64,000 nt of DNA, taken from positions 62,001-126,000 of the forward strand of contig CAYGSJ010000001.1 of assembly GCA_964352665.1 (NCBI GenBank), read 5' to 3'. Below the pieces are notes generated by a model, which saw only the letters and a list, made by a program, of their open reading frames with translations, was not told where the DNA came from and did not search any database. Below, piece after piece: positions 7,979 to 16,586 of the stretch. The position numbers were made by a program, and so were the translations under genes. The number at the start of each line of letters is the position of its first letter. Positions within the stretch are counted from its first letter, which is position 1. Source of the stretch: UBA1672 sp964352665 (GTDB lineage Bacteria; Pseudomonadota; Alphaproteobacteria; Micavibrionales; Micavibrionaceae).

Positions 7979-8959
7979 ATGAATCAAGTAAATAAAGTAT
8001 TATCAAGAATATCGGTTGCGCCAATGATGGATTGGACAGACCGTCACTGCCGCTTTTTTCATCGTTTGATCTCTCCTAATAGCTTGCTTTATACTGAAAT
8101 GAAGACAACTGGGGCCCTCTTAAATGGCGATACAGAGCGCTTTTTAAGATTTGATCAAAAAGAGAATCCTGTTGCGCTTCAGTTGGGTGGTTCTAACCCA
8201 GAAGAGATGGCTAGATGCTCAATAATGGCTGAAGATCAGGGTTATAACGAGGTTAATATTAATTGCGGATGCCCCAGTGATCGTGTCCAAAAAGGAAAAA
8301 TCGGGGCTATTTTAATGGAAACGCCGGAGATTGTTGCTGAGAGCGTTTTAAAAATGAGAAAAAATATCGATATTCCAGTAACAGTGAAATGTCGTATAGG
8401 TATTGATCATCAGGATTCTTACGAATTTTTAGATAAATTTATTAACATTGTGAAAGAATCAGGGTGCAAGACGTTCATTATTCATGCCAGAAAAGCCTGG
8501 TTAAATGGTCTTAGTCCCAAGGAAAACAGGACTAAACCTGAAATTAATTATGCCCGTGTTAAAGAAGTAAAAAAGCAACACCCGGAATTAAATATCGTTG
8601 TAAATGGCGAAATTAAAACCATTAGCCAGATAAAAGAGCAACTTGAGGTTTTCGACGGCGTTATGATTGGGCGCGAGGCTTATCAAAACCCTTATTTTTT
8701 AGCTCATATTGAAAAAGAAATATTTCAGAATAATAGTGTTAGGCCTCGAGAGGATATCTGCAGAGAAATGGTTGCCTATATTGAAAAACAAAGCAAGGAA
8801 CACGGAACGCCAGTAAAATCAATAACCAGACATATGATCGGGCTTTTTCACTTGGAGCCCGGTGCTAAAAAGTGGAGGCAATCGTTAAGCACTCTTCCAC
8901 ACCTGGAAAATGCAAACTCTCAAGTTATAAATGAAGCCCTGAGATCAGTTGCAGCTTAA
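7979..8959 (+). CDS. dusA: tRNA-dihydrouridine synthase DusA
   Basis: FMN- and NADPH-dependent reduction of uridine in the tRNA D-loop (U20/U20a for DusA). 326 residues. The TIM-barrel motifs are present: VAPMMDWTD near the N-terminus, the catalytic-Cys segment INCGCPSDRVQKG (C98 is the likely proton donor), VKCRIG, and HARKAWLNGLSPKENR, which is typical of the DusA subfamily rather than DusB or DusC. The gene is divergent from the SH3 gene, and its stop codon overlaps the sufA stop by 4 bases (convergent). Confidence 0.95.
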   Translation: MNQVNKVLSRISVAPMMDWTDRHCRFFHRLISPNSLLYTEMKTTGALLNGDTERFLRFDQKENPVALQLGGSNPEEMARCSIMAEDQGYNEVNINCGCPSDRVQKGKIGAILMETPEIVAESVLKMRKNIDIPVTVKCRIGIDHQDSYEFLDKFINIVKESGCKTFIIHARKAWLNGLSPKENRTKPEINYARVKEVKKQHPELNIVVNGEIKTISQIKEQLEVFDGVMIGREAYQNPYFLAHIEKEIFQNNSVRPREDICREMVAYIEKQSKEHGTPVKSITRHMIGLFHLEPGAKKWRQSLSTLPHLENANSQVINEALRSVAA

Positions 8960-9321
8960 GAATCTTTAGGTAGCCCTCCACCAACCTGAAAGCTTTCCCC
9001 GCAACCACAGCGTCCAATTTCATTTGGGTTTATAAAGTCAAAACGCGTATTCCCTAATTCATCGGTGATATAATCAATAGTGGTACCGAACAGCATCCAT
9101 GAATAGATTTTAGGAATGTAGATGTCTGCATCATTTTCTGTAAACTTTTCATCTTTTGAAAGTTCATGGCTTTCGTTTACATATTCCATTTTATAGCTAT
9201 TACCTGAACAGCCAGTGGCTTTAATAGCAAGCCGCACTCCTATAGTTCCTTTAGGAGCCTTTTCCAAAAGTTTGTTTATTTGTGCTGCTGCTTTATCAGT
9301 GATTTGTATAGGGGCGCTCAT
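8956..9321 (-). CDS. sufA: A-type Fe-S cluster carrier (SufA/ErpA)
   Basis: Carries assembled Fe-S clusters to apoproteins. 121 residues with the three conserved cysteines of the HesB/IscA family: C38 (ATGCSGNSY) and the C-terminal pair C105-G-C107 (CGCGESF). Last gene of the suf run, 12 bases after sufT. Named SufA by context; ErpA is possible from sequence alone. Confidence 0.92.
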   Translation of the reverse strand: MSAPIQITDKAAAQINKLLEKAPKGTIGVRLAIKATGCSGNSYKMEYVNESHELSKDEKFTENDADIYIPKIYSWMLFGTTIDYITDELGNTRFDFINPNEIGRCGCGESFQVGGGLPKDS

Positions 9322-9333
9322 AAAAATTCTTTC

Positions 9334-9732
9334 TTACATAAACATATTAAGCTGCATTTTTGCTGTCTCTGCCATCATTGAAGGGTTCCATTGGGGCTCC
9401 CATATTACTTCTACCTTCACGCCTCCAACGCCTTCGAGTGGTAAAATGGCTCCTTGCACCCAACCTGGCATTTCTTGTGCTACTGGGCATGCGGGGGAAG
9501 TGAGCGACATTTTTACATCAATGTCGCTTAATCCGCCTTTTTCTCCTTCTATATCAACTTTATAGATAAGACCAAGTTCATATATATTAACAGGGATCTC
9601 GGGGTCATAAATTTCCTTCAATACCTTTAGAATTTCTGGCCATAACTTATGCGTTCGTGGCGCTTCCACATGTGGTGGCTCTGCCAGATGATCATAGTTT
9701 TCTGTATCTTTAGGTTCAATATTTTGGGTCAT
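9334..9732 (-). CDS. sufT: SufT-type DUF59 (MIP18) Fe-S protein maturation factor
   Basis: 132 residues. The MIP18/DUF59 signature is clear: EIYDPEIPVNIYELGLIY, then SLTSPACPVAQEMPGWV with the conserved Cys, and EVIWEPQWNPSMMAETAK. SufT proteins help maturation of Fe-S proteins rather than forming the scaffold. Its place between sufS and sufA, with a 3-base gap to sufS, fits a single polycistron. The N-terminal 35 residues are an acidic extension. Confidence 0.9.
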   Translation of the reverse strand: MTQNIEPKDTENYDHLAEPPHVEAPRTHKLWPEILKVLKEIYDPEIPVNIYELGLIYKVDIEGEKGGLSDIDVKMSLTSPACPVAQEMPGWVQGAILPLEGVGGVKVEVIWEPQWNPSMMAETAKMQLNMFM

Positions 9733-9735
9733 TAG

Positions 9736-10974
9736 CTATCCAAATAACTCTCTTACTTTTAAAAGTCCTTTTATCAAAGAATCAACATCACTTTGGTCAT
9801 TGTACAAAGCCAGTGAAACACGAGCTGTAGCATCTAGCCCAAGTGCTTCCATTGCTGGCATGGCGCAATGGTGTCCTGTACGTATGGCAATTCCACATTG
9901 ATCAAGCACCATTCCTATATCACTTGGGTGCGCACAATCCATAGTAAAGCTTAAAATGCCGGCTCTTCGGGCTAAGTTTTGTGGACCTAATATGGTTAGT
10001 CCATCAATTTCATTCATACTATTCCAAGCATATTCTAATAGTCTATGTTCATGTTGAACAACTGTTTTCATAGATATCGTGCTGAGGTAATCAATAGCAG
10101 CACCTAGTCCAATAACTTCTAGAATAGCTGGCGTTCCCGCTTCAAACTTATAGGGAGCCTCACGATAAGTTGTTCCAGATTTAAAACTAACACGTTCAAT
10201 CATATCACCGCCACTTTGATACGGCGGCATAGCTTCAAGAAGATGATGTTTACCATACAGCACACCTATGCCTGTGGGGCCATATAATTTATGTCCCGTA
10301 AATACATAGAAATCGACATCCATATCAGTAACGTTTACAGAACTATGAACAATCGCTTGTGAGCCATCAATAAGGATAACAATATCCTTATTGTATTTTC
10401 TGGTAGTCTTAATTATTTCATTAACAGAATTTATAGTTCCAAGTGCATTGGAAATTTCAACAACACTTACAAGCTTGGTTCTTGCACTTAATAACTTTTC
10501 AAAAATTTTCAAATCAAGAGTGCCCTGCTCTGTCAAAGGAATAACCTTAATAACGGCCCCTGTTTTTTCAGCCAAAATTTGCCAAGGCACAATATTAGCG
10601 TGATGCTCCATCTCACTTAGAATAATCTCATCACCCTCGGATAAGTTTTGTGTGCCCCAACTTTGTGCAACCAAATTTATTGCCTCTGTTGTGTTTCTAG
10701 TGAAAACAATATTTTTCTGACTTTCAGCCTTAATGAAAGTGGCAACTTTTTGGCGAACATCCTCAAAGCTTTTTGTAAGGTTCTGTGAGATTTCATAAAG
10801 TCCCCGGTGAATATTTGAATAACCGAACTCAATCACATCATTCATAGCCTTGATAACGGCCTGTGGCTTCTGAGCGCTTGCGGCACTATCAAGAAAAACA
10901 AGGGGGACATCCCCGTGAACCTTTACTTTAAGCACAGGGAAATCATCGCGCCATGGTGAGGTAATATCTATCAT
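9736..10974 (-). CDS. sufS: Cysteine desulfurase SufS
   Basis: PLP enzyme that takes sulfur from cysteine for cluster assembly. About 412 residues. K229 in FTGHKLYGPTGIGVLYG binds PLP, and C370 in RTGHHCAMPAM is the persulfide Cys, with the SufS-type (group II) surroundings. The ATG at 10974 overlaps the sufD stop as ATGA, a translational coupling signal, and has GAGG just before it; an ATG ten codons upstream is the alternative. No sufE or sufU gene is seen in the window. Confidence 0.95.
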   Translation of the reverse strand: MIDITSPWRDDFPVLKVKVHGDVPLVFLDSAASAQKPQAVIKAMNDVIEFGYSNIHRGLYEISQNLTKSFEDVRQKVATFIKAESQKNIVFTRNTTEAINLVAQSWGTQNLSEGDEIILSEMEHHANIVPWQILAEKTGAVIKVIPLTEQGTLDLKIFEKLLSARTKLVSVVEISNALGTINSVNEIIKTTRKYNKDIVILIDGSQAIVHSSVNVTDMDVDFYVFTGHKLYGPTGIGVLYGKHHLLEAMPPYQSGGDMIERVSFKSGTTYREAPYKFEAGTPAILEVIGLGAAIDYLSTISMKTVVQHEHRLLEYAWNSMNEIDGLTILGPQNLARRAGILSFTMDCAHPSDIGMVLDQCGIAIRTGHHCAMPAMEALGLDATARVSLALYNDQSDVDSLIKGLLKVRELFG

Positions 10975-11945
10975 TTCCTCTTCAACACATTCTCTAGCCA
11001 GCAAGCCATTTTATCCTTCACTTCTGGTTTTAGATCATTACATGAAATTTTATCGGCAACTTCATCTACAAAGGCCTGCATTAAAAGTTTGCGGGCTTCT
11101 GCCTCTGTTAAGCCTCTGGAGCGTAAATAAAATAAAGGATATTCATCCAAAGAACCAGTCGTAGAGCCGTGAGAACACTTAACATCATCAGCATATATTT
11201 CTAACTCAGGTTTAGTGTCCATTTCAGCTTTAGGTGACAGTAAGATGGCGTTTGATAACTGATAACCATCTGTTTTTTGTGCTTCCCGGTGAACATGCAC
11301 TTTTCCTTGAAAGACGCCACGAGAACTCTCGTCTAGAATTGTTCTGTAAAATTGATTTGAATTACAGTTTGGCTTTTTATGCTCCATTAATATCGTTGTA
11401 TCACCATGTTGTACGCCCTGTAACAAGTTGATACCGTTAAGAGCACAATGTATATTTTCATCATCTAGTACGATGTGAATATCATGTCTGGTTAATTTTC
11501 CTCCTAGATTAAGAGAGAAGCTATTGAGGTTAGAATCACGGCTCATATGGACATGAACAATGTTTGTCTGTACTGCATCAAGGCTGTCTTCTTGTATACG
11601 AACATGCTCCAAGCGCGCATTGGCGTGCAGTACAATTTCTGTACTCATGTTTTTCCAATATGAACCATTACCAATATGACGTTCTACAAGAATAAGTTGC
11701 GCGTCCTCCTCCAGAATAATTTTTAAGTGCAGATTTTGATGCTTTCCATCTTCACCTATCCACAAAATTTCCTCAATTTGTTCACAGACTTCTCCACGCT
11801 TTTTGTGGATAATTATCTCCTGAGGTTTGGATGGCTTAATGTTTTTTAGTTCTGTACCAAGTGCGCGTGAAAGATTTGTATACTTCCAACTTTCCATTTT
11901 TGGGTCGGGAATATTATCCTGGTCAATCAAAGCTATATTTACCAC
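10971..11945 (-). CDS. sufD: Fe-S assembly scaffold subunit SufD
   Basis: Partner of SufB and SufC in the SufBC2D scaffold. 324 residues, on the short side for SufD. The C-terminal hallmark is clear: CSHGSTTGSLDEYPLFYLRSRG followed by the helical LTEAEARKLLMQAFVDEV. The N-terminal half is divergent, as is usual in this subunit. It overlaps the upstream secreted gene by 7 bases and sufS by 4. Confidence 0.93.
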   Translation of the reverse strand: MVNIALIDQDNIPDPKMESWKYTNLSRALGTELKNIKPSKPQEIIIHKKRGEVCEQIEEILWIGEDGKHQNLHLKIILEEDAQLILVERHIGNGSYWKNMSTEIVLHANARLEHVRIQEDSLDAVQTNIVHVHMSRDSNLNSFSLNLGGKLTRHDIHIVLDDENIHCALNGINLLQGVQHGDTTILMEHKKPNCNSNQFYRTILDESSRGVFQGKVHVHREAQKTDGYQLSNAILLSPKAEMDTKPELEIYADDVKCSHGSTTGSLDEYPLFYLRSRGLTEAEARKLLMQAFVDEVADKISCNDLKPEVKDKMACWLENVLKRK

Positions 11946-12301
11946 GGTAATCCTCCCTTAAGAGAAGGATCGGTGTATATCCACTTTTCCGTTATTAGGA
12001 GCCCTTCGTTAGTCATGGTCTCAAAAAACTCATATTTCAGAGAAATTTGTTTATCTGAGGGTGGGAGCCCCTCATCTACTGTGATTTGAACTTTTTTCCC
12101 ATATTTATTTTCCAAGCAAGCTGTCCCTGCCTCATTATGTCCTTGTGTCATAAGGGCGTGATGTATCTCTGCTATATACACATTTGGTTGCCTAGTGTTT
12201 TCAAGTGTAGCTTGCACTTCACATTCGTACCAATAGCTTGCATTGGCAAGATTGGAGCTAAGGGTAATAAGAAATATTATAAATACAAAAAAAATTCTCA
12301 T
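11939..12301 (-). CDS. Small secreted protein inside the suf operon
   Basis: 120 residues, not recognised. A signal peptide is obvious (about 1-21: RIFFVFIIFLITLSSNLANAS). The mature part has two Cys (in YECEVQ and GTACLENK), which could form one disulfide, and looks beta-rich. Both ends overlap suf genes: ATGA with sufC upstream and a 7-base overlap with sufD downstream, so it must be co-translated with them. An exported protein among cytoplasmic Fe-S genes is odd; its role is unknown. Confidence 0.8.
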   Translation of the reverse strand: MRIFFVFIIFLITLSSNLANASYWYECEVQATLENTRQPNVYIAEIHHALMTQGHNEAGTACLENKYGKKVQITVDEGLPPSDKQISLKYEFFETMTNEGLLITEKWIYTDPSLKGGLPW

Positions 12302-13059
12302 GCTGCATCTCCCATAAATTCGGCATAGCCCTTTTCTTCAAGCTCTTTGGCAAGTTCTGCTCCCCCTGTTTTAATTATTTTCCCATCTGCCATAATATGA
12401 ACGACATCGGGCTTAATATAATCAAGAAGTCTTTGATAATGTGTAATAACAAGAAAAGATCGTTCTTTACTTCTAAGTTTATTAACGCCTGCTGCCACAA
12501 CTTTTAACGCATCTATATCAAGGCCGGAGTCTGTCTCATCAAGCACACAGAATTTTGGCTCCAATATTGTCATTTGGAGCACTTCATTTCGTTTTTTCTC
12601 GCCCCCTGAAAAGCCAACATTTACTGCTCTTTTCATCATATCATCGGATATGCCAAGCTCTTTTGTCTTTTCTTTAATAAGTTTTAGCATTCCAAGTGCA
12701 TCGAGTTCATCCTGTCCTTTTTGCTTTCTAATAGCGTTTATAGCTGTTTTTAGAAATGTGCTCATATTTACACCCGGTATTTCTACAGGATATTGAAAAG
12801 CCAGAAATAAGCCTTGCGCTGCACGCTCTTCCGGGGCCAAGTCCAAAAGGTCTTGATTATTCATTTGAATAGAGCCTTTTGTCACTTCATAATCCTCTCG
12901 TCCTGCCAATACGTAAGACAAAGTGGATTTTCCTGATCCATTTGGGCCCATAATTGCATGAACTTCTCCAGCCCCGATATTTAAGTTTAGGCCTTTAATA
13001 ATTTCCTTCTGTCCTTCATCTGTATCGATAGAAACACATAAATTTTTAATATCAATCAT
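12298..13059 (-). CDS. sufC: Fe-S assembly ATPase SufC
   Basis: ABC-type ATPase that powers the SufBCD scaffold. 253 residues. Walker A GPNGSGKST is near residue 38, the SufC form of the signature is FSGGEKKRNEVLQM, and Walker B with the D-loop is LDETDSGLDIDAL. It overlaps the upstream small TM gene and the downstream secreted gene by 4 bases each (ATGA). Confidence 0.97.
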   Translation of the reverse strand: MIDIKNLCVSIDTDEGQKEIIKGLNLNIGAGEVHAIMGPNGSGKSTLSYVLAGREDYEVTKGSIQMNNQDLLDLAPEERAAQGLFLAFQYPVEIPGVNMSTFLKTAINAIRKQKGQDELDALGMLKLIKEKTKELGISDDMMKRAVNVGFSGGEKKRNEVLQMTILEPKFCVLDETDSGLDIDALKVVAAGVNKLRSKERSFLVITHYQRLLDYIKPDVVHIMADGKIIKTGGAELAKELEEKGYAEFMGDAA

Positions 13060-13307
13060 GGTTTTAACTGCTCCAACTCATCTGGTCTTACTTTATCTAT
13101 TATAAATTTTGGTAAGGGCTTGGTTGGGCCCTTTGTATTATTAGTAATCGGCGTATCTACAGTGTTTTTAGAGGGTTTCTTAATAATTTTATAAGCAAAA
13201 AAAACGCTGAAAATTATCAACAAGCAAGTAAAAGACATAAGAATGTAATGAAGCGTCTGCTCCATTTTTAAATTTCTTAAATCCCTTCTGTCTTCTTCTG
13301 TTCTCAT
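13056..13307 (-). CDS. Small single-pass membrane protein leading the sufC operon
   Basis: 83 residues, not recognised. A charged N-terminus, one membrane segment (about 20-42, LHYILMSFTCLLIIFSVFFAY) and a Pro/Lys-rich tail. Its stop overlaps the sufC start as ATGA. The ATG at 13307 has AGGA about 12 bases upstream; an internal ATG at 13265 is possible. It is the first gene of the downstream half of the suf cluster, so its own promoter probably lies at 13308-13387. Confidence 0.65.
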   Translation of the reverse strand: MRTEEDRRDLRNLKMEQTLHYILMSFTCLLIIFSVFFAYKIIKKPSKNTVDTPITNNTKGPTKPLPKFIIDKVRPDELEQLKP

Positions 13308-13387
13308 TTACAATTAATTTCCTGTAGACTAACTTATGTCCTCAATATTATGCTTGTTGTTAATTTATTGTACGTTACTGTTATCAT

Positions 13388-14194
13388 ATGAAAAATCAGC
13401 TCACTCTTACTACTCTTATTAGGCAAGTATTAAATTTTCTAAATGTGGCTGATAATGCTTTCAGTAATTTAGATAAAGTTCCTGCAATTGTTTGGCTTTT
13501 TATGCTCACTACAATAGCTGTTCTGCCAATTCCAATGGGATACATTTTTGCCGAGCCTGTATATTTTTCGTACAAAGACCTTGCTTCGGAGTTCATAGCA
13601 AAGCACCCAGAAATTAATAATAGCCTTTTATTTTTCCATGTTTTAGCAGCCATCTTTTCCATTTTAACAGGCCCTTTTCTGTTCATTCATCCATATAGAA
13701 AAGCCTATCCAGCCTGGCATAGACGCCTTGGTAAGATTTATATATCTGGTTGCATGATTAGTGCTATTACTATTGTGCCTCTGGCATGGCACAATAGCCC
13801 GGGTACTATTGCACGTTATGGGTTTACCCCTATGGCTATCATTTGGTTTTTTACCAGTTACTTTGCCTATACGGCTGCAATCAACAAGAATTTTGTCACG
13901 CATCGAAGATGGGCTATGCGCAGCTACGCCATGACGGTTGCTTTTCTTCATGTAAACTTGACTTTTAAGCATCTTGTACCAATGCAAGATCTTACACTGG
14001 ATGGGCAAAAAGCCATGAACAGTATGGTTAGCTGGCTGTCGGGTTTGATGATTGTCGAACTCTATCTTGCGGGAACCACTTTTGGTGGGCGCTATCTTGG
14101 CCTTAAAAAATGGGCGAAAAATCTCACACGCCTTGCCCCCGAAGATATTCCTTATTGGAGTTATAAAAGACCTATTAATAAAATTGAAACATAA
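13388..14194 (+). CDS. DUF2306 integral membrane protein
   Basis: 268 residues with about six or seven membrane segments. The DUF2306 hallmarks are the WHRRLGKIYI segment near residue 115 and THRRWAMRSYAMT near residue 176, both with conserved His/Arg at membrane edges. Function of the family is unknown. It lies on the opposite strand inside the suf cluster and separates sufB-phhB from sufC onward. Confidence 0.85.
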   Translation: MKNQLTLTTLIRQVLNFLNVADNAFSNLDKVPAIVWLFMLTTIAVLPIPMGYIFAEPVYFSYKDLASEFIAKHPEINNSLLFFHVLAAIFSILTGPFLFIHPYRKAYPAWHRRLGKIYISGCMISAITIVPLAWHNSPGTIARYGFTPMAIIWFFTSYFAYTAAINKNFVTHRRWAMRSYAMTVAFLHVNLTFKHLVPMQDLTLDGQKAMNSMVSWLSGLMIVELYLAGTTFGGRYLGLKKWAKNLTRLAPEDIPYWSYKRPINKIET

Positions 14195-14261
14195 CACACT
14201 CATAGATTGGAATTTCCCAATGCTGAGAAAACCTCTTATATTTCGGGTAAACGACGACATT

Positions 14262-14525
14262 TTAATCAACCCTTCCCATTTCCTCTATGGCTTGAGCCAG
14301 GTTATAATCTTTTTCTGTCACTGTGTTATTGGCATCATGGGTGGTAAGCGTTAATACGACCTTGTTGTAGGCATTCTCTATTTTTGGGTGATGATTATGC
14401 TTTTCTGCTAAAATCGCTACTTTCGTTAAAAAAGAAAATGCCTCTATAAAGTTTGAAAATTTGAAACTTCCTTTTAAGCTTGCGTCTGTCTTTTTCCAAA
14501 TTTTTGAGTTTTCTATAAATTGCAT
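14262..14525 (-). CDS. 4a-hydroxytetrahydrobiopterin dehydratase family (PhhB/PCD)
   Basis: 87 residues. The PCD active-site pattern is present: AEKHNHHP, then Y, and THDANNTVTEKD with the conserved His and Asp. Classic members recycle pterin cofactor for aromatic hydroxylases, or act in a molybdopterin or folate context. It lies directly after sufB (the stop and start are next to each other), so it is transcribed with rrf2-sufB. No phenylalanine hydroxylase is seen nearby, so its substrate here is uncertain. Confidence 0.88.
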   Translation of the reverse strand: MQFIENSKIWKKTDASLKGSFKFSNFIEAFSFLTKVAILAEKHNHHPKIENAYNKVVLTLTTHDANNTVTEKDYNLAQAIEEMGRVD

Positions 14526-16001
14526 TTAACCCACGCTTCCTTCAAGACTGATGCCCACAAGCTTCTGTGCTTCCACTGCAAATTCCATAGGAAGATGTTG
14601 CATAACTTCTCGTGCAAACCCATTTACAATCAAAGCGATTGCTTCTTCTTCACTTAGACCTCTCTGCACGCAATAAAAAAGCTGATCTTCGGATATTTTG
14701 CTTGTTGTTGCCTCATGGCCCAAGGTAGCTGTTTTATTACGGCTTTCTATATAAGGCACTGTATGTGCACCGCAAAGATCCCCTATAAGAAGAGAGTCAC
14801 AAACGGTAAAGTTTTTTGCACCATCAGCGGTAGGCATGATTTTAACCAGCCCTCTATATGTGTTGTTACTTTTTCCTGCACTAATCCCTTTAGAAATAAT
14901 TCTGGATTTTGTATTTTTTCCGATATGGATCATTTTCGTGCCAGTGTCTGCTTGCTGTCTTCCGTTCGTTATTGCTACGGAATAGAACTCACCTTGCGAA
15001 CCATCACCCTTTAAGATGCATGAAGGGTATTTCCATGTAATAGCAGACCCTGTTTCAACTTGCGTCCAGCTAATCTTAGAATTACGTCCTTCGCACAAAC
15101 CGCGCTTGGTAACAAAATTATATATCCCGCCTTTCCCACTTTCAGGATCCCCCGGATACCAATTTTGTACTGTGGAATATTTTATTTCAGCATCCTCATG
15201 TGCTACTAACTCAACTATCGCTGCATGAAGTTGGTTTTCATCCCGCATGGGTGCTGTACACCCTTCCAGATAAGAAACATAGGAACCTTTATCTGCTATT
15301 ATTAGTGTTCTTTCAAACTGTCCTGTATTTAGCTCATTGATACGAAAATAAGTCGAGAGTTCCATCGGACATCTAACGCCAGGAGGAATATAAACAAAAC
15401 TTCCATCAGTAAAGACCGCACTATTGAGGCAAGCATGTTTGTTATCGGAATAAGGTACTACAGAGCCCATATACTTTTTGATAAGGTCAGAATGTTCTTT
15501 GATTGCATCTGAGATTGAGCAAAAAATAACGCCATGCTTTCTTAATTCATCTTTAAAAGTAGTAGCAACTGACACAGAGTCAAAGACGGCATCTACAGCT
15601 ACTGGAGTTCTGTTTTTTACACCGGCTAAAATTTCTTGTTCTCTTAAGGGAATACCAAGTTTTGCATATGTTTCTAAAAGTATAGGGTCAACGTCATCTA
15701 GGGTTTCTGGCATATTTTCCATAGATTTGGGGGCTGCATAATAATACGAGTCCTGATAATTTATGGGCTTAATATCAACTTTAGCCCAATCAGGTTCCGG
15801 CATTTTAAGCCAGTGTTTGTAAGCCTTCAGACGTCTTTCTAGCATCCATTCTGGCTCTTTCTTTTTTGCAGAAATAAAGCGAATTGTACCCTCATTCAAA
15901 CCCTTCGGCGCTTTGTCACTTTCAATATCTGTAACAAAGCCAGCATCATAGCTGCCTGACAATTCTTTAACTTGTGCAATTGTTTCTTCTGTAGCTGCCA
16001 T
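14526..16001 (-). CDS. sufB: Fe-S assembly scaffold SufB
   Basis: Main scaffold subunit on which the cluster is built, in complex with SufC and SufD. 491 residues, a typical length. Motifs include GVRCPMELSTYFRIN, EGCTAPMRDENQLHAA, and the C-terminal EDQLFYCVQRGLSEEEAIALIVNGFA. Second gene after rrf2 with a 2-base gap. Separated from sufC by phhB and a gene on the other strand. Confidence 0.97.
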   Translation of the reverse strand: MAATEETIAQVKELSGSYDAGFVTDIESDKAPKGLNEGTIRFISAKKKEPEWMLERRLKAYKHWLKMPEPDWAKVDIKPINYQDSYYYAAPKSMENMPETLDDVDPILLETYAKLGIPLREQEILAGVKNRTPVAVDAVFDSVSVATTFKDELRKHGVIFCSISDAIKEHSDLIKKYMGSVVPYSDNKHACLNSAVFTDGSFVYIPPGVRCPMELSTYFRINELNTGQFERTLIIADKGSYVSYLEGCTAPMRDENQLHAAIVELVAHEDAEIKYSTVQNWYPGDPESGKGGIYNFVTKRGLCEGRNSKISWTQVETGSAITWKYPSCILKGDGSQGEFYSVAITNGRQQADTGTKMIHIGKNTKSRIISKGISAGKSNNTYRGLVKIMPTADGAKNFTVCDSLLIGDLCGAHTVPYIESRNKTATLGHEATTSKISEDQLFYCVQRGLSEEEAIALIVNGFAREVMQHLPMEFAVEAQKLVGISLEGSVG

Positions 16002-16003
16002 AA

Positions 16004-16441
16004 TTATCTTAGTTGTTGAATGTTTGTAGGAAGTTTCATGTTACCCATCATATCTGTAAGCGAGACTGAGCTTAAAATCTCTGAGATAGCAATATTAATA
16101 TCGTCCCAACGGCCTTTTACTGCGCAAATCTGGCTTACAGAGCAGTCTGGTTTTGAGCCATGTGAACAAGATGTAATGAGAACAGGGCCATCCACTGCCT
16201 TAATAATATCCTCAATTGATATTTTATTGGGGGGGCCTTTAATACTATAGCCACCATAAATTCCGCGTGTTGATTCTACGATACCTGCCTTTAAAAGCGC
16301 TTTTAAAACTTTGGATATGGTAGGCTCAGCCAATCCCGTACTGTTGGCAATTGTAGAAACACTGATTTTTTGCTGATTTTTGTTTGCCATATCGGCAAGA
16401 ATAACTACGGCATAATCAGCAATTTTTGATATTTTTAACAA
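16004..16441 (-). CDS. Rrf2-family Fe-S regulator of the suf cluster (IscR/SufR-like)
   Basis: 145 residues. N-terminal winged helix (ISKIADYAVVILADMA; LAEPTISKVLKALLKAGIVESTRG) with the Rrf2 wing GIYGGYSI. Three cysteines, C92, C100 and C106 (SCSHGSKPDCSVSQIC), match the cluster-binding set of IscR-type regulators. The start is TTG at 16441, supported by AAGGTGA about 6 bases before it and by homology to the family N-terminus. First gene of rrf2-sufB-phhB, so probably autoregulatory and sensing Fe-S status. Confidence 0.93.
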   Translation of the reverse strand: MLKISKIADYAVVILADMANKNQQKISVSTIANSTGLAEPTISKVLKALLKAGIVESTRGIYGGYSIKGPPNKISIEDIIKAVDGPVLITSCSHGSKPDCSVSQICAVKGRWDDINIAISEILSSVSLTDMMGNMKLPTNIQQLR

Positions 16442-16458
16442 GACGTCACCTTAACTGT

Positions 16459-16469
16459 ACAAATTTTGT
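16459..16469. promoter_or_regulatory. Candidate operator upstream of rrf2-sufB
   Basis: ACAAATTTTGT is an 11-base dyad (ACAAA/TTTGT) 17 bases before the rrf2 start. Position and symmetry suit a dimeric Rrf2 repressor, but no second copy was found before the sufC half of the cluster. Confidence 0.35.
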
Positions 16470-16564
16470 CCTGTTTTCTCATTTTATTCTCTTAATTACA
16501 AGGGCTTTTAGGATTTTTTTTCTATGTCTTTATTTATCTCAATGTTACGATGCTACGCGGATTA

Positions 16565-16570
16565 TATAAT
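16565..16570 (+). promoter_or_regulatory. -10 box of the fused MFS/spermidine-synthase-like gene
   Basis: Perfect TATAAT 16 bases before the ATG. The region 16 bases upstream (TGTTAC) is only a weak -35. Confidence 0.4.
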
Positions 16571-16586
16571 AAAAAAGTGAAATCTT

